Assembly: GCF_000204055.1 (NCBI RefSeq) | Contig: NW_006768797.1 | Location: 319,380-383,379, forward strand | Reading direction: 5' to 3' | DNA length: 64,000 nucleotides | DNA from: Melampsora larici-populina 98AG31 | Lineage: Eukaryota; Basidiomycota; Pucciniomycetes; Pucciniales; Melampsoraceae | In this document: piece after piece, positions 21,003-32,291 of the stretch | Layout: every line of letters starts with the position of its first letter | Position numbering within the stretch: position 1 is the stretch's first letter | Notes under the pieces: model-generated | What the model was told of the DNA's origin: nothing | The model's database searches: none | Seen by the model: only the letters and a program-made list of their open reading frames with translations | Translations under genes and position numbers: made by a program

Positions 21003-22725
21003 TCATCGGGTCTGGCCGTAGTGTTGCTTACGCATGTGCGACTGTTTGCAGTCGACGACGTTGCAAAGGTTGTGGATCCTTCCGTTTTTGCAGGGGTCGG
21101 GACAAAACCCATTGTTCCAGCTACCGCAAATCTGCTGATTTGTCGGAGTGCCTTTAGCAACTGTGTAGGAGCGGTCAAATTTTTGTTTTTTGTTGTCAGC
21201 TTGGTGCTGTTTGTCTGTTGAAGCGTTGTAGCTTGGATTGCAGATAGATGGGGAAGTGGTTTGTCTCACTCTGCTTGATGCAGCCCGACCAGATGGCCTT
21301 TGGCGCCGACGACTGATTGGGTCGTCGCCGGCTCCCGTTTGAGAACGCCTTGTTGGCTGATGCGTTCGGTGCGCTAGGATATGATGCTCGCTGAAACACC
21401 TGGGACCCTGAGGATGCCGTATACGAAGAGGTTTGTTGGTGGGTAGGATCTGAGGTCGAGCTAGCTGGTAGATTCGGTTGATGGCTGAACTGCTGCGTTT
21501 GTGGTTGAAACCCTGCTGTTGTCGCCATTGACCTGATGTGTGCGAGTTCGTAGCCGTTGAAGTCGCCGAATGTGAGTGCTGGTCTGGTGGCGATTGTAAT
21601 CCTAAGTCTGGCGTCATAGTCAACGACATGTGACCAGTCGCCTTGGCTTGCAAAGAGGTTCGCCATTTCGAAGACGTGGGTGAAGTACGCTCGGATTTCT
21701 GACTTTCCTTTTGGGAAAGCGAAGATGAGGCCGTTGCTGATGATTTCGATAACCCTTCGCCATTCCCTTTCGAGGGGGAAACGATGTCTGACAGAGACAA
21801 AATTGTCTGTTGGTCTGGGCAGTTTCTTGGCGTCGTATTCGTCGGGTCGGAGGATTTTTGCTGGGCATAAGTAGTACCCGCGCAGGAGCACTTGCACCAT
21901 CGCATATGGGAAACCAATAGGCCGGCGTATGTTGGCATTGAACATCTCAGCCGAGACGGTGAAACCCACCTTTTTGTATGTGCCGATGGCGTCGAGGTAC
22001 TCTTGGGCTTTTGGTGGAATAGTGGGGCCCGAACCGTCTTCGTCTGTTGCGAAAGGTAGGGATTTTGCCAACTCTGCCGTCGAGCTGCTGATTGAGACGG
22101 ATGAGGCGATCGAGTCGTCTGATACATACCCGACGTCTCGTCGGCGTCGTTTGCTAGAGGAGGACTCCTTTCTCTTGCTTTTTCGTCGTTTTGAGCTCGC
22201 TGCTGCTGGGTCTGTTCCTTCCGCGAGGTCCTCTTCTTGTAGTCCCAGCGGGTTGTTCTCCTTGCGAAGAGCGTGTACGGCATTGATGGCCGTGTTCTGA
22301 CCGGGCGGACGTTGGGCGGGCTGTTGCTGTTGTTGCAATTGTCCGTCGTTTTGCTGTGGCTCGTTTTGCTGTTGCTGGTTTTCGAAAAGTTGGCGTGTTT
22401 GATGCACATAGCCCTGGAGCAGGCCTGGTGGTAGGATGTAAGCGGGGGTGTACTGCAAAGGAAAGTGCGGTGGTGGTAGGACTCCTCCCACTTGGTAAGT
22501 CTGCCTTCCTTGCTCGAGGTCAATTTCGCAGGCTGAGAGCCCGAAATCTGAGAACTTATGCAGGAAGTAAGGGTCGTCGTATGGCACGATCGCTGCGAAC
22601 CTGTCCCGTAGCGTGAGTATGTCGCACGTAGAACTGCCGCCTGTTTGGCTGAACTCCTGCAGAAGCTGAGCCAGGCGTTGTTGAGTTGTATTGGCATCTT
22701 GGTTGAATGTGTTGATATTTGCCAT
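21003..22725 (-). pseudogene. DIRS-2 gag-like protein with C-terminal Cys/His cluster, frameshifted
   Basis: A frame from ATG at 22725 runs 509 codons, starting MANINTFNQDANTTQQRLAQ. It is Gln/Ser-rich with Lys/Arg patches, and a middle domain resembles the DIRS-1 protein (FPFSHQYFLSYAKFIKEEF there, AFPKGKSEIRAYFTHVFEMA here). The Cys/His-rich end lies in another frame ending at 21003 (CGSWNNGFCPDPCKNGRIHNLC ...VDCKQSH). It corresponds to the cysteine cluster at the end of DIRS-1 gag (GCPLGKPKCPRIHRC). A frame change near 21250-21300 is therefore required, so I call it broken. The cluster is probably nucleic-acid-binding. Confidence 0.72.
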
Positions 22726-23868
22726 TCACTTTTGTAGAGGTGCGTGGAATGCCGGTGAATCTGGTATAGAGAGATGTCGGATAAACAAAGTTTCAGAGAG
22801 GTGTATCAAAATAAGGTTTTAGATTGGAGCTAAAAAACAAGGGAATTTTTTTTCTGGTTGTGGGGTAACTTGATCTGGACAATCGTGAAACCTGTCGATC
22901 TGTTGCTGATAAGTTTCTACAATTCTTAGTAGGAGGGAGAGAAACTGTTTTGTGATAAGACTTTCTTGGATCTTGATGTCTCAGATTGTCGACTCCTAAG
23001 ATTTTGTTCGTAGGCTGTTGTTCTGGAGGGAAGAATCAGGCCTACTGTGCTGAGCGGTTAGTTTGGATACTCGCGGCTCCTTGGCCAACAGAAATAAAAA
23101 ACAAAAAACACGTCTTTCGAAAAAAATCATTCAAAGGACAATCACCAAATGGCTACCGGAATGTCTAGGATCTGGATTCAACAAACACCATGATCTCAAA
23201 CAGCCTTGAAGATCACCCCAGATCATCTACCTACTTATGTAAACTTGGATGAATCAGACTGATGATGATCCCATCAAAATACTCATCCATGAACTTGTAT
23301 GAAAATTGACTCATTTGGCAGTCAGTTTTCATAACCCTTAAGCTTATATACTGAACATGTACTACATAGTTATAGCTGAAGACCTTGCTGTGCATTAACC
23401 TATTGACTGTGTGCATAGGTGGTACTTACGGTTGCAGAAATCTTCACGATAATTAAGAATGATTATCAATGAAAGAAGAGATAGATAAACAAAGAAAAGT
23501 AAAAGGATATTACTCAATTTTGATAACACAATTCAACCATTGTTTTCTGTGTTTCAATGACACCAAAAGACATGTGCTTATGGGGCAGTTTGAACATTGA
23601 AGGTATCTTGTTTATTAATGTCAAACAAACCTTTGCAATCAATTCAAAATTCAATTCACATTACTTTAAGGATTTGCTTTCATGATAAATAACATTGCAT
23701 TCAAGGAAATAAATTAGAAAAAAAGAAAAAAAAAACAGAAAAAAGAAATGTCCAAAGAAACAAAAACCAAACCAATTTTACTAAAGATGCCAAAAAAAAA
23801 CTGATCAATTGTAAAACAAAAGCACTACCAAAAAATAGTCTCATGGGGCAAACAAAATTCAAAAGAAA
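22726..23868. other. Unassigned sequence between DIRS-2 and choline kinase
   Basis: About the first 450 bases are probably DIRS-2 leader, since they lie upstream of its gag. I could not find a terminal repeat there that matches DIRS-1. The rest is AT-rich and holds no gene that I can support. Confidence 0.4.
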
Positions 23869-23890
23869 CACACACACACACACACACACA
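23869..23890. repeat. (CA)11 microsatellite
   Basis: Eleven perfect CA units, 17 bases beyond the choline kinase stop codon and so probably within its 3' untranslated region. Confidence 0.95.
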
Positions 23891-23907
23891 GATACTCAAA
23901 ACCAAAC

Positions 23908-26197
23908 TTATTCTTCTTTTTCTACAACACCCACTTCATCAACTACACCTAATTCACATAACATCTTTCTAAAACTTCCAATCCTTTCCAAAGAAAATGA
24001 TAAATAATCAAATTCTAAATCACTTAAACCTTTCCCTTCTTCTATTTGATCTTCATCTTCTTCTGATTTCCATTTCTCCATCCTATCTTTAATATCATCT
24101 TGAGCTTGTACTAAACCCCAGAGTGACCACATCACATGACTAGCCGGACTCCAAATCTTGACTTCTTCTTCTAATTTCTTGATCCGTTCTTCTTCTGCTT
24201 GGTTGTCTTCTGGTAAATTTCCATCTAGACTTAAATGTGTGATTCGTTCGGTACTTAAGTATGCTTTGTAAAACGTTTTGCGTTCGGTTTCCGTCGGATA
24301 GTTTCCGTGTTCACTTAATGAATATGATAAAGTTGGATGATGATAATCTGCACACCATTCATGAAAATGATTGGCTTGGTTACATTTCAACTTTTAGTTA
24401 GTTCTTCATTCATTTCATTTGTGAAAGCTTAAACCGATAGAAGATTCAATTCTCTTACCAATATCAAATGCCCGTGGGTTTGCAGATGCGTACTCAAACT
24501 ATGAGAAGAGAAGAGAGTTTGGTTTCAAAAGATTGTCGCGTTGATGTGAAATTGAAACTATAACAAAAAAAAACCTACATCAATCACCAAGATTTGTTCA
24601 TGTGCACGTTCCTTTACAGATACTTCATCAAGTTGTCTCAGTAACAAATTCCCGCACCTAAAAAGATATCACCTCATCTCTAAATTAATAAACAGGTCAT
24701 TAGAAACAAAAAAAAAAGGAAAGCTTTCTTACTGCGTATCATTATGACTAAAAACTCTTAAACTCTTTCCATTGAGTTTTTCTGATTTTCTAACCCAATT
24801 CCGATAAGCTTTTGTTTCTCTAATCAACCTAGGTAAATCAAAATCATCAACGAATTCAACGAGTGTTTTCAATGAAGAAAGAGGTAATTCAGTTTTATGA
24901 TTCCTAGACTTTGAAGCACGTGGTGTATTGTTGATGATATCAAGTTGATGATGATCGCGTGAGAATTTATGAATTTGTTGTACCACTTTCTCAGCTTCTC
25001 TTTGCCATCTGATGATATTTTCCCATGCTCCTACTTTGATTTTATCTGATTTCATTAAACTGTTCGTACTACTTGATCTTGAACTATCTTTTGAATGTTT
25101 TTTCCGTATGAAATAAGGGTCACGTGAGAAAGTTGATAAAGGAGATGGTAGTACAGTAGGATAAGTACCAGGTGAAGAGATTGCCAACCGATCTGTGAAG
25201 GGTAATTGGACTGATGAAACATCAGATCCGGATGAATAACTTGATGACCAACTCATCGAAGTTTGTTGAGAAGATAATGGACCTGGTTGAGGTGGACCTG
25301 AAGAGATTAGAATCGACTTTTGTGAAATGGCTTGTCGGTTTAAACTTTGGGATCTTGGAAAAATTGATCGGTTCGAAAGTGTACTAGAGGATCTTTCTTC
25401 ATCTCTTCTTGATATGATCCTTAGATCTACTGAATGTAATTCTTTCATTCGATATGCTATCCATCGACTTATTTTTGGATCTCGGATTTCTTCCTTCGTT
25501 AATGGTCTCGACTCGAAATATTCTTCTACTCTTCCATTATGAAATGTTCCAAGTACTAAGGGTGCAATACTGTATTGAACTGATAAAGTATGGAGTAAAT
25601 GAAGTTCATGTTTTCGTGAAATGAGTGAACCAGATGATGGACCATAGATTCGAAGTAAAACTGTAGGTGGTGGTGTGTATGGCGAACTTGAATTTGAGTC
25701 TTTGAGATCATTAACTTTCGAATTTGATTCACTGGATTCAGAGTTGATAGGACAAGAAACAAAAAAGACGGCATTGGTAAGACTTCCTCCAACTTTATAA
25801 ATCGAGATGGATGATTGAGCTGAATCAGGTAAAGTGTTCCATCCGTGTAATTTTAATTCAAATTGAAGCATTTTAAACACCGATTGAGCGAATTCATTAG
25901 ATCGATGATGTCTGAAGAAAAGAATCAAGTTAGTTGATATTTTCATGATGAATGAATGAATGTTGAAGATGTTTACCTAGCAATCAAGTTGGTTTCACAT
26001 CTTGGTACACCTTCAGCATGAACTGAATGAGAAGTATAATCTTCTGGTTCGTCTTCTTCATCGTCATCGTCATCATCAATTTCAGTTAAATGATCATCCT
26101 TATCAGGATTTGTATAAGTAGTAGGTTGAAGTTCAAAGGTAGTAGTGGTAGTGGTTGAAGTGGAACTAGGAGGTAAATCCACTTGAACGGTTGACAT
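23908..26197 (-). CDS. Choline/ethanolamine kinase
   Basis: Phosphorylates choline or ethanolamine with ATP, the first step of the Kennedy (CDP-choline/CDP-ethanolamine) pathway. Exons on the minus strand: 26197-25977, 25911-24733, 24657-24579, 24498-24459 and 24374-23908. They sum to 1986 nt, giving 661 residues, slightly longer than yeast Cki1. Diagnostic parts: VLLRIYG (nucleotide-binding loop), the Brenner-type catalytic motif FSHNDTQCGNLL spanning the exon 2/3 junction, and the choline kinase motif IDFEYASANPRAFDIA followed by NHFHEW, assembled across exons 3-5. The N-terminus is Thr-rich then strongly acidic; a Ser-rich insert (about residues 235-330) separates lobe elements. Near the end there is a charged helix. 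Substrate preference (choline or ethanolamine) cannot be told. No lesions seen; the start is the first ATG in frame. Confidence 0.93.
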
Positions 26198-26732
26198 CTT
26201 TCTTGGTTGGTTTGTTTGATGATGACGACTAAAATTTATAAAATGTGGTGAGAGTCAGAGCTTGATAAAGTGAAATTCAATAACAAACTGTTGTTTAAAT
26301 GCTGTTTCTTATCATCATTTTTTCATTTTCATTTTAATCTTCTTCATCATCTCCTTCCCTATATGCTAACCAATTCGTCTGATCGCCTTCCTCATGACTC
26401 TGAGCATCTGATGAAACATTCCATCAATCATTCTTTGCCAATCATACGCCAGGCCGGGTTGGTATACCTCCGATGGTTATTATATAAGTTGACCCTTTGA
26501 GTCGATGCTCTCCTAATCAGTGGCGAATTAATCTTTATCCATCTTGATCGCTTCACCCACACTCCTTCTTAACACAAGAGCAAAATTTATTGAGCTGAGC
26601 TATTTTCAACTATGTATAGGGCAACGCTGATCATATGAAGGAAATGTTAATGATGTGGCATCTAGCCAAGTGAATGTTTTTGTATATAAAAAAAATCCAT
26701 CTACACAAAAAAACTTGAAATTTTGATTGGAA
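26198..26732. other. 5' flank of choline kinase and left flank of DIRS-1
   Basis: AT-rich, with no gene that I can support. The proximal part is presumably the choline kinase promoter. Confidence 0.4.
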
Positions 26733-26755
26733 TACAGCCGTTGTATTATCTACTG

Positions 26756-27697
26756 TTAGCTTAACAAAGCCCTCTCTGCGCGGCCGCGTCCGCGCCCTCG
26801 CAGAGGGGCTTAGGACTAAAAGTGAAATTCTGGCGTGAACACTCCACGCACTAAGTCTCGTTATGTAGTTTTTCCCACTTTGCCACTTCCCTCACAAGCA
26901 AATCACACTTTACCTTGCCGGCAAAGTTGTTCAGATTTGTTTTCTACATGTGCTCGTAGCCTAACTTCATCGGCACTCTCAGTGATGCGGATGCAAAAGG
27001 GGTTTGCAGCTTTTTACTAATCCCGCCTGTACAGTGGTCTTTTTGGCAACTTTTTTGTCCCCAATTTCTGCCTTCGACAGAAACCCTCAATTTGGTTTCA
27101 CCTACCATAGCGAGCCATAGCACTCTTAGGTACCTTGTAGTCCTGGATGCTCAGCAAGCTTATTCGCGTCCAAATATCTAATTATCCGCGTTGACGTTCG
27201 CCTGGCTACGTCGAATTATTGTTGGTTGAATCAGAGATGTGGTCCTCTTGAGAGGTTGAGATGATATCAGAAAGATTGTATAGGTATTAATGAACTTAGA
27301 TGCGATGGTGAAACCGTAAGTACATTAGGAAGGATAAGGCAGAATACCTTTTGGACTTTCAGACATCATGATTTCCTCTAAAATCACGTACAGTGGGAAT
27401 ACAAGCTGTACACCGTGTTACTAGTTGGACATAAGGCCTTGTAAGCCAATATCAAAATCAGGATGATGCAGCAGGGTTTCTGGTCTGATAAGGAGGCAAA
27501 CACATGTAGAAAACAAATCTGAACAACTTTGCCGGCAAGGTAAAGTGTGATTTGCTTGTGAGGGAAGTGGCAAAGTGGGAAAAACTACATAACGAGACTT
27601 AGTGCGTGGAGTGTTCACGCCAGAATTTCACTTTTAGTCCTAAGCCCCTCTGCGAGGGCGCGGACGCGGCCGCGCAGAGAGGGCTTTGTTAAGCTAA
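26756..27697. mobile_element. MULE-type non-autonomous element (942 bp, 197-bp TIRs)
   Basis: Arms 26756-26952 and 27501-27697 are reverse complements starting TTAGCTTAACAAAGCCC. The element is flanked by a perfect 9-bp direct duplication TATCTACTG (26747-26755 and 27698-27706). Long TIRs plus a 9-bp TSD fit Mutator-like elements. Each arm holds a CpG-rich block with a NotI site (GCGGCCGC). No transposase is encoded; the short open frames at both ends are the two arms read outward. It sits inside the left terminal repeat of DIRS-1. Confidence 0.9.
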
Positions 27698-28089
27698 TAT
27701 CTACTGGCAGATTTTTGAAAAGTTGTGTCGTCGCCAGATTTAACTTTTGAAGTCAAATAGTTGTTGGTAAACTCGTTTATTAACGGATGGGAATGTGGAT
27801 TAAGTTGGACGGTACTATTACAGGTTGTCCGACGGGTCGGTCTTTCTTTTCATTCAAAGTGAGGTTTTCAGCTATGATGTCATAGTCTGTTTACCACATC
27901 CTTCCAACTTATCATATATTCCCATCGCAGTCACAATCGTCGTTTCTCTCATCCTGAGTTTATCGATTGTCTTTTTTGACGTTTTCATTGCTATTGATAG
28001 TGAAAGTTTCTATCAAATCTCTCTTAAAAACCTTTTATCAAAAAACAGTTTATCTTAAAAACCGTTTTTGATTCATTTCATTTCTTTCT

Positions 28090-29571
28090 ATGAGCGAGAA
28101 CGGAAGCTTTGACTATGAAGCTGCCGCTTTGGTTACCGAGAAGCTCACCGCCCTTGCTACCAATTATGAATCGGCAGGCGGTTCTAACAGCAAGTCGATG
28201 TCTCAAGTTCGATCATTATTCGCTGAGATCGTGCCTTTTACCTCAAAAAATTGGTACAGACAGTGGTCTAAATTTGCGTCAGATCTTATCGCAAAAGATA
28301 AGGCCGCCGCTCGTCCCATCTATTCAAATGAGGGTCCTGCTCCTCCTGTTCCAATTTTATCCAACGATGATCAGGTCTATGTTTTTGACCTCAACGACAA
28401 TCCAATCTTTCCGCCCAACAGTTCCAACAACCGGCAAAAATCTAAATCTCCTGCGCGCAGCCGTCGCAATGAGGAAATTCAAATGCTTACTCAGGAACAG
28501 ATCAACAATGCTCAAAAAGCTCTTGATCTTTTGGAGGGTCAACGTCTTCGTTCTAAATCCCCGTCTCCCTTTGTTGTCAAAGAGAAAAGAAAAGAAAAAG
28601 GCATTGAGGATGACTCTGCCTCCGAGGATGAAGTTTTGGACAAGAAGACTAAGAAGATCAAAAAAGCTTGGGAATGGATCGAGAGAGTTGACTCCGGTCC
28701 ATCAGCTTCGGAAAATTATTCTGAAAGCGCCATTCCGTTCGCAAAAGCGGTCAGAGGTTATGCACCCCACTTGGCCAAAGCCGTGGAAGGTTTTATTAAC
28801 AGAGTCAAACCTCCCAATTTTCCTTCAAACTTATGTAAAGAATTATTGCAAGGAAAGTTTATTGACTTACGAAGGATCAAAGGTGAATTCATTGCCAAAA
28901 AGAAGGGTATTGCTTCGAATCTTATGGTCACTGGCAAAGATAAGGATTTGGAAATTCAAAATAAAACAGTGGCTTCAAACCTTATGGATTCCCAAGAATG
29001 GTTTTTCTATTTCGAAATACTGCAACAAGGATATCAAGAGGCCTTTCCGTTCAGTCATCAATACTTTCTTAGTTACGCAAAGTTTATCAAGGAGGAATTT
29101 ATGTCAGAAGGAGCTAGAGCAGATTGGATATGCGTCGCTAACTTTGACGCAGCTCTCCGTAGCCAGTTTGCTACCAGACGGGATATTTCGTTTGCAGATT
29201 GGAATCACCCCAGCCTTGGCACTATCAGAACTCGACACATGTCGAGAGCATTTGACGAAAAACCAGCTGTGGCTTCTTCGTCTTCTCATCCGGCTCCTCA
29301 AAATGCTCATCAGTGTCCTCGTCCAAACAGCCATTATCAAGCGAGTTCTTCTAGAATTCATCACTCGCCTAATTACTACGACTCCTCTTACAAACATAAA
29401 GGTATATTTGAAGTGGAAGAAGCTTCCAACACTACAAAGTTGGCGGAACAATTTTGTTTCGCGCATAACTTACCGGGCAGGGGTTGCCCTTTGGGTAAAC
29501 CGAAATGTCCTCGCATCCACCGTTGTGTTGGTTTGATATATTTTATTTTGTTGTTTGATCTATTTCACTAG
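28090..29571 (+). CDS. DIRS-1 gag-like protein
   Basis: A single frame of 493 codons from ATG at 28090. The N-terminal half is Ser/Lys-rich and includes a Lys/Glu-rich charged segment near residues 160-195. The central part resembles DIRS-2 gag (EWFFYFEILQQGYQEAFPF; LRSQFATRRDISFADWNHP). A Cys/His cluster near residues 455-483 (FCFAHNLPGRGCPLGKPKC then H.C) parallels that of DIRS-2. It is presumably the RNA-binding structural protein. The last residues after the cluster are hydrophobic and may be read-through past the original end. Confidence 0.8.
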   Translation: MSENGSFDYEAAALVTEKLTALATNYESAGGSNSKSMSQVRSLFAEIVPFTSKNWYRQWSKFASDLIAKDKAAARPIYSNEGPAPPVPILSNDDQVYVFDLNDNPIFPPNSSNNRQKSKSPARSRRNEEIQMLTQEQINNAQKALDLLEGQRLRSKSPSPFVVKEKRKEKGIEDDSASEDEVLDKKTKKIKKAWEWIERVDSGPSASENYSESAIPFAKAVRGYAPHLAKAVEGFINRVKPPNFPSNLCKELLQGKFIDLRRIKGEFIAKKKGIASNLMVTGKDKDLEIQNKTVASNLMDSQEWFFYFEILQQGYQEAFPFSHQYFLSYAKFIKEEFMSEGARADWICVANFDAALRSQFATRRDISFADWNHPSLGTIRTRHMSRAFDEKPAVASSSSHPAPQNAHQCPRPNSHYQASSSRIHHSPNYYDSSYKHKGIFEVEEASNTTKLAEQFCFAHNLPGRGCPLGKPKCPRIHRCVGLIYFILLFDLFH

Positions 29572-29612
29572 TTATTTTCAAAAAATTGGTTCTGACTCGT
29601 GATATTTCTTCA

Positions 29613-30427
29613 CACTACAAGAAAGATAATATTTTCTGGGCAGAAAATTAAATTATTGATACACAAAAATATTGAGAGGCCAGGAGGAGAGCAAAAAATG
29701 AATAAAAATATGCATCTTGTTCCCTGCGTTGAGAACTTCACTCTGCATATTTTTCCGTATTTTTACAGTCCATATTGATAAGTGTACTAACAATAAACCT
29801 TCACAATCATCCAATTACAACCTGTAACAAGCACTGAAATTTGGCTCATTAGTGTTTAGAGAAACTTTTGATTTCTGAAAATACTCATAACTTTTTCAAT
29901 TCCGGTCCAAAACGCTCGATTTTGGGTGCATTGGTAAGCTGGAATTGTCCTCCAAATAGTTCATAATGGGACCACACAGCATGCTGGTCTGCTAAAAAAG
30001 ATATCATCTTTTTTATACATTTGTACATACAGATCCATAGAATGATTGTCATACTAGCTACATAGTTCTTGATCTTATGAAAGTTCGAGAGGAAGAGTTC
30101 AGCTTTCTAATGCACTTAAAATCGAGTGTTTTGAGGCGGATTTGAGAAGCTATAGGTGTTTTCAGAAATCAAAAGTTTCTCTAAACACTAATGAGCCAAA
30201 TTTCAGTGCTTGTTACAGGTTGTAATTGGATGATTATGAAGGTTTATTGTTAGTACACTTATCAATACGGACTGTAAAAATATGGAAAAATATGGAGAGT
30301 GAAGCTCTCACCGCAGGGAACAAGATGCATATTTTTATTTATTTTTTGCCCTTCTCCTGGCCTCTCAATATTTTTGTGTATCAATAATTTAATTTTCTGC
30401 CCAGAAAATATTATATTTTGTGTAGTG
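29613..30427. mobile_element. CACTA-type non-autonomous element (815 bp)
   Basis: The ends read CACTACAAGAAAG and, inverted, CACTACACAAAAT. The arms match over about 275 bp (AATATTTTCTGGGC ... AAAAGTTTCTCTAAACACTAA). It is flanked by the 3-bp duplication TCA (29610-29612 and 30428-30430). CACTA termini with a 3-bp TSD define the CACTA/EnSpm (CMC) superfamily. There is no coding capacity. It lies between gag and RT of DIRS-1. Confidence 0.88.
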
Positions 30428-30581
30428 TCAGAACATTAAAGGGTGTAGAAAGGATCACAGAGGATGTGATCACATCTGATTTAGGAGGTCCTCAAGAACC
30501 CTGTGGTAGTAATACTATCGTGGGGTTGGTATTTTACAATTTTCTTTTTCGTAAAAGTTTGTGAATAAGATTATCTGACGT

Positions 30582-32286
30582 TTGAGTTTTTCTAGTTTAC
30601 CATTAGATTTAGATGGCGCTGAGCCTAATTCCGAAGACACTCCTATTCCAAAATTTCTTCGAGGTTACGTTTGGAATGAAATGAATCCTTCCGGTTACTC
30701 ACCAGCGATTCAATCCAGTTTTTTCGCAAACCCTTTTCCCGACGCTCCGCCTCTTGCTGAAGATGTCGACGCAGCTTTCGCATTAGAACAATTTCCTTTT
30801 CTCTTCAAAATAATCACTCCTTTTAACGTGGACAAGATGGAGACCCTTCTCGCCACACATCCGAATCGTGCATTTGTAGATTCAGCGTTGAAAGGCCTTT
30901 GCTTTGGATTTTGGCCGTGCTCTTCAATTCCCGACCACACTATTGTCGACGGTCCTAATCATAGTTCTTGCTCGCAATTTCAAGACATTCTCAATGCCCA
31001 ATGTGAAGAGGAGGTTGCTAAAGGAAGGTATTCAGAAGAATTTACGGTTAATTGACATGGAGGAAGAATTCGGTGAAGTGATGTTATTTAAATCAGATGT
31101 TGAAAATGCTTTTAGAACAATTCCGATACATGTTCAATATCAAATTTGTCAAGTTTTAAAGATCAGAGGTAATAAGAAGAGGATCGACCACAACATGGTT
31201 TTTGGTTCTTCTCCTTCCCCTTACATTTGGTGTGGGGTGTTCTCTTTAGTCCTGTGGATAGCTGAATTTGTGTTTGACATCAAACTCATGAACGCCATGA
31301 TGGATGATGTTTTTGCGGTTTGCTCAAGAAAACACTTCGTCACGTTTAAAGGCCATCATATTCCTTTAAACCAAGCCAAACTCCTCAATCTTTTCGACAT
31401 TCTCAACATTCCTTGGGTTTGGAAGAAGCAAATACACGGTCCTGTCATTGAAATTATTGGACATATGGTCGACTCTGAGAAGATGATCATGTATCTGCAT
31501 CCAGATAAGAAAGCGCATTTAATTCAAAGACTTCAAGATTTTGTGGCAGTTCCTCAACATTCACTGAACAATTGGCAAAAGCTCTTAGGTCACGCTTCAT
31601 GGGCCTGTACGTCGATGCCGTGGGGTCGCCATGCTTTACAACGTTTGTATGATAAATCGGGTGACAAGTCTCACCGATATCTTAAGATTCACCTTGACAA
31701 AGAGAATCAGAACGATTTACGTTGGTTGATTGAATTTTTTAAAGAAAGTTCTGGTGTTCAGTTGCTTAGAACGTTGCGTTGGGGAGAAGCCGAGGCGAAT
31801 TCAGTTTTTTATACGGACGCCTGCATGCACGGGATTGGCATATGGGAGCCAAGAACAAAATTTGGCAATTACCATATTCTTCCTCCTCCTCGTCGTAATA
31901 TTTTCTGGGCTGAGTTGCTAGGTGTGATCTCAGCAATTAATCTGGGTATCTCTAACGGTTCGAAAAGGATTTTAATCTTCTCAGACAACTTGAACGTGGT
32001 AACCTTGTTTGGCAGTCATGCGCCTAACGAGATCGTCCGCCCGTTATTCCGCCATTGCGCGAAACAAATCGTGTTGGCTAAAGCTGACGTAAAAGTCAGA
32101 CATGTTTCAGCAGAAAATAATTTCTCAGCCGATCTCTTGTCGCGCCAAACAGAAATTCTTCCACCAGATAAGATCGAGGTTATACGGCTTGCAATCAACG
32201 CCGACTCAGTATCGTACCTTCACATCGACCGTTCTCTTTCTTGTGGTGGTAGAGAAACAAACCTTTTTTCTTCAAATCTTTCGTAG
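30582..32286 (+). pseudogene. DIRS-1 reverse transcriptase/RNase H, internally deleted
   Basis: The N-terminal part (to about 31055; RGYVWNEMNPSGYSPAIQ, FGFWPCSSIPDHTIVDGPNH) stops in one frame and the remainder continues in another. By comparison with DIRS-2, about 60 codons are missing at roughly 31035-31070, including the first RT motifs (the TDMSYG region). The retained RT part has LKSDVENAFRTIP and the catalytic motif as MMDD. RNase H follows: FYTDACMHGIGIW, AELLGVISAI, IFSDNLNVV and HVSAENNFSADLLSR. No m6A methyltransferase motif is seen after RNase H. Confidence 0.82.
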
Positions 32287-32291
32287 TCATC

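Noticed and set aside
23701..23889. A hydrophobic minus-strand frame near the CA repeat
   Set aside because: It derives from A-rich and CA-rich simple sequence in the 3' flank of the choline kinase gene.
26835..27618. Two short open frames, one per strand, with an identical first 39 residues
   Set aside because: They are the two inverted arms of the MULE-type element read outward, not genes.
29613..30427. The segment between gag and RT of DIRS-1 as a retroelement intron or regulatory spacer
   Set aside because: It has CACTA ends, long inverted arms and a 3-bp duplication, so it is an inserted DNA element.
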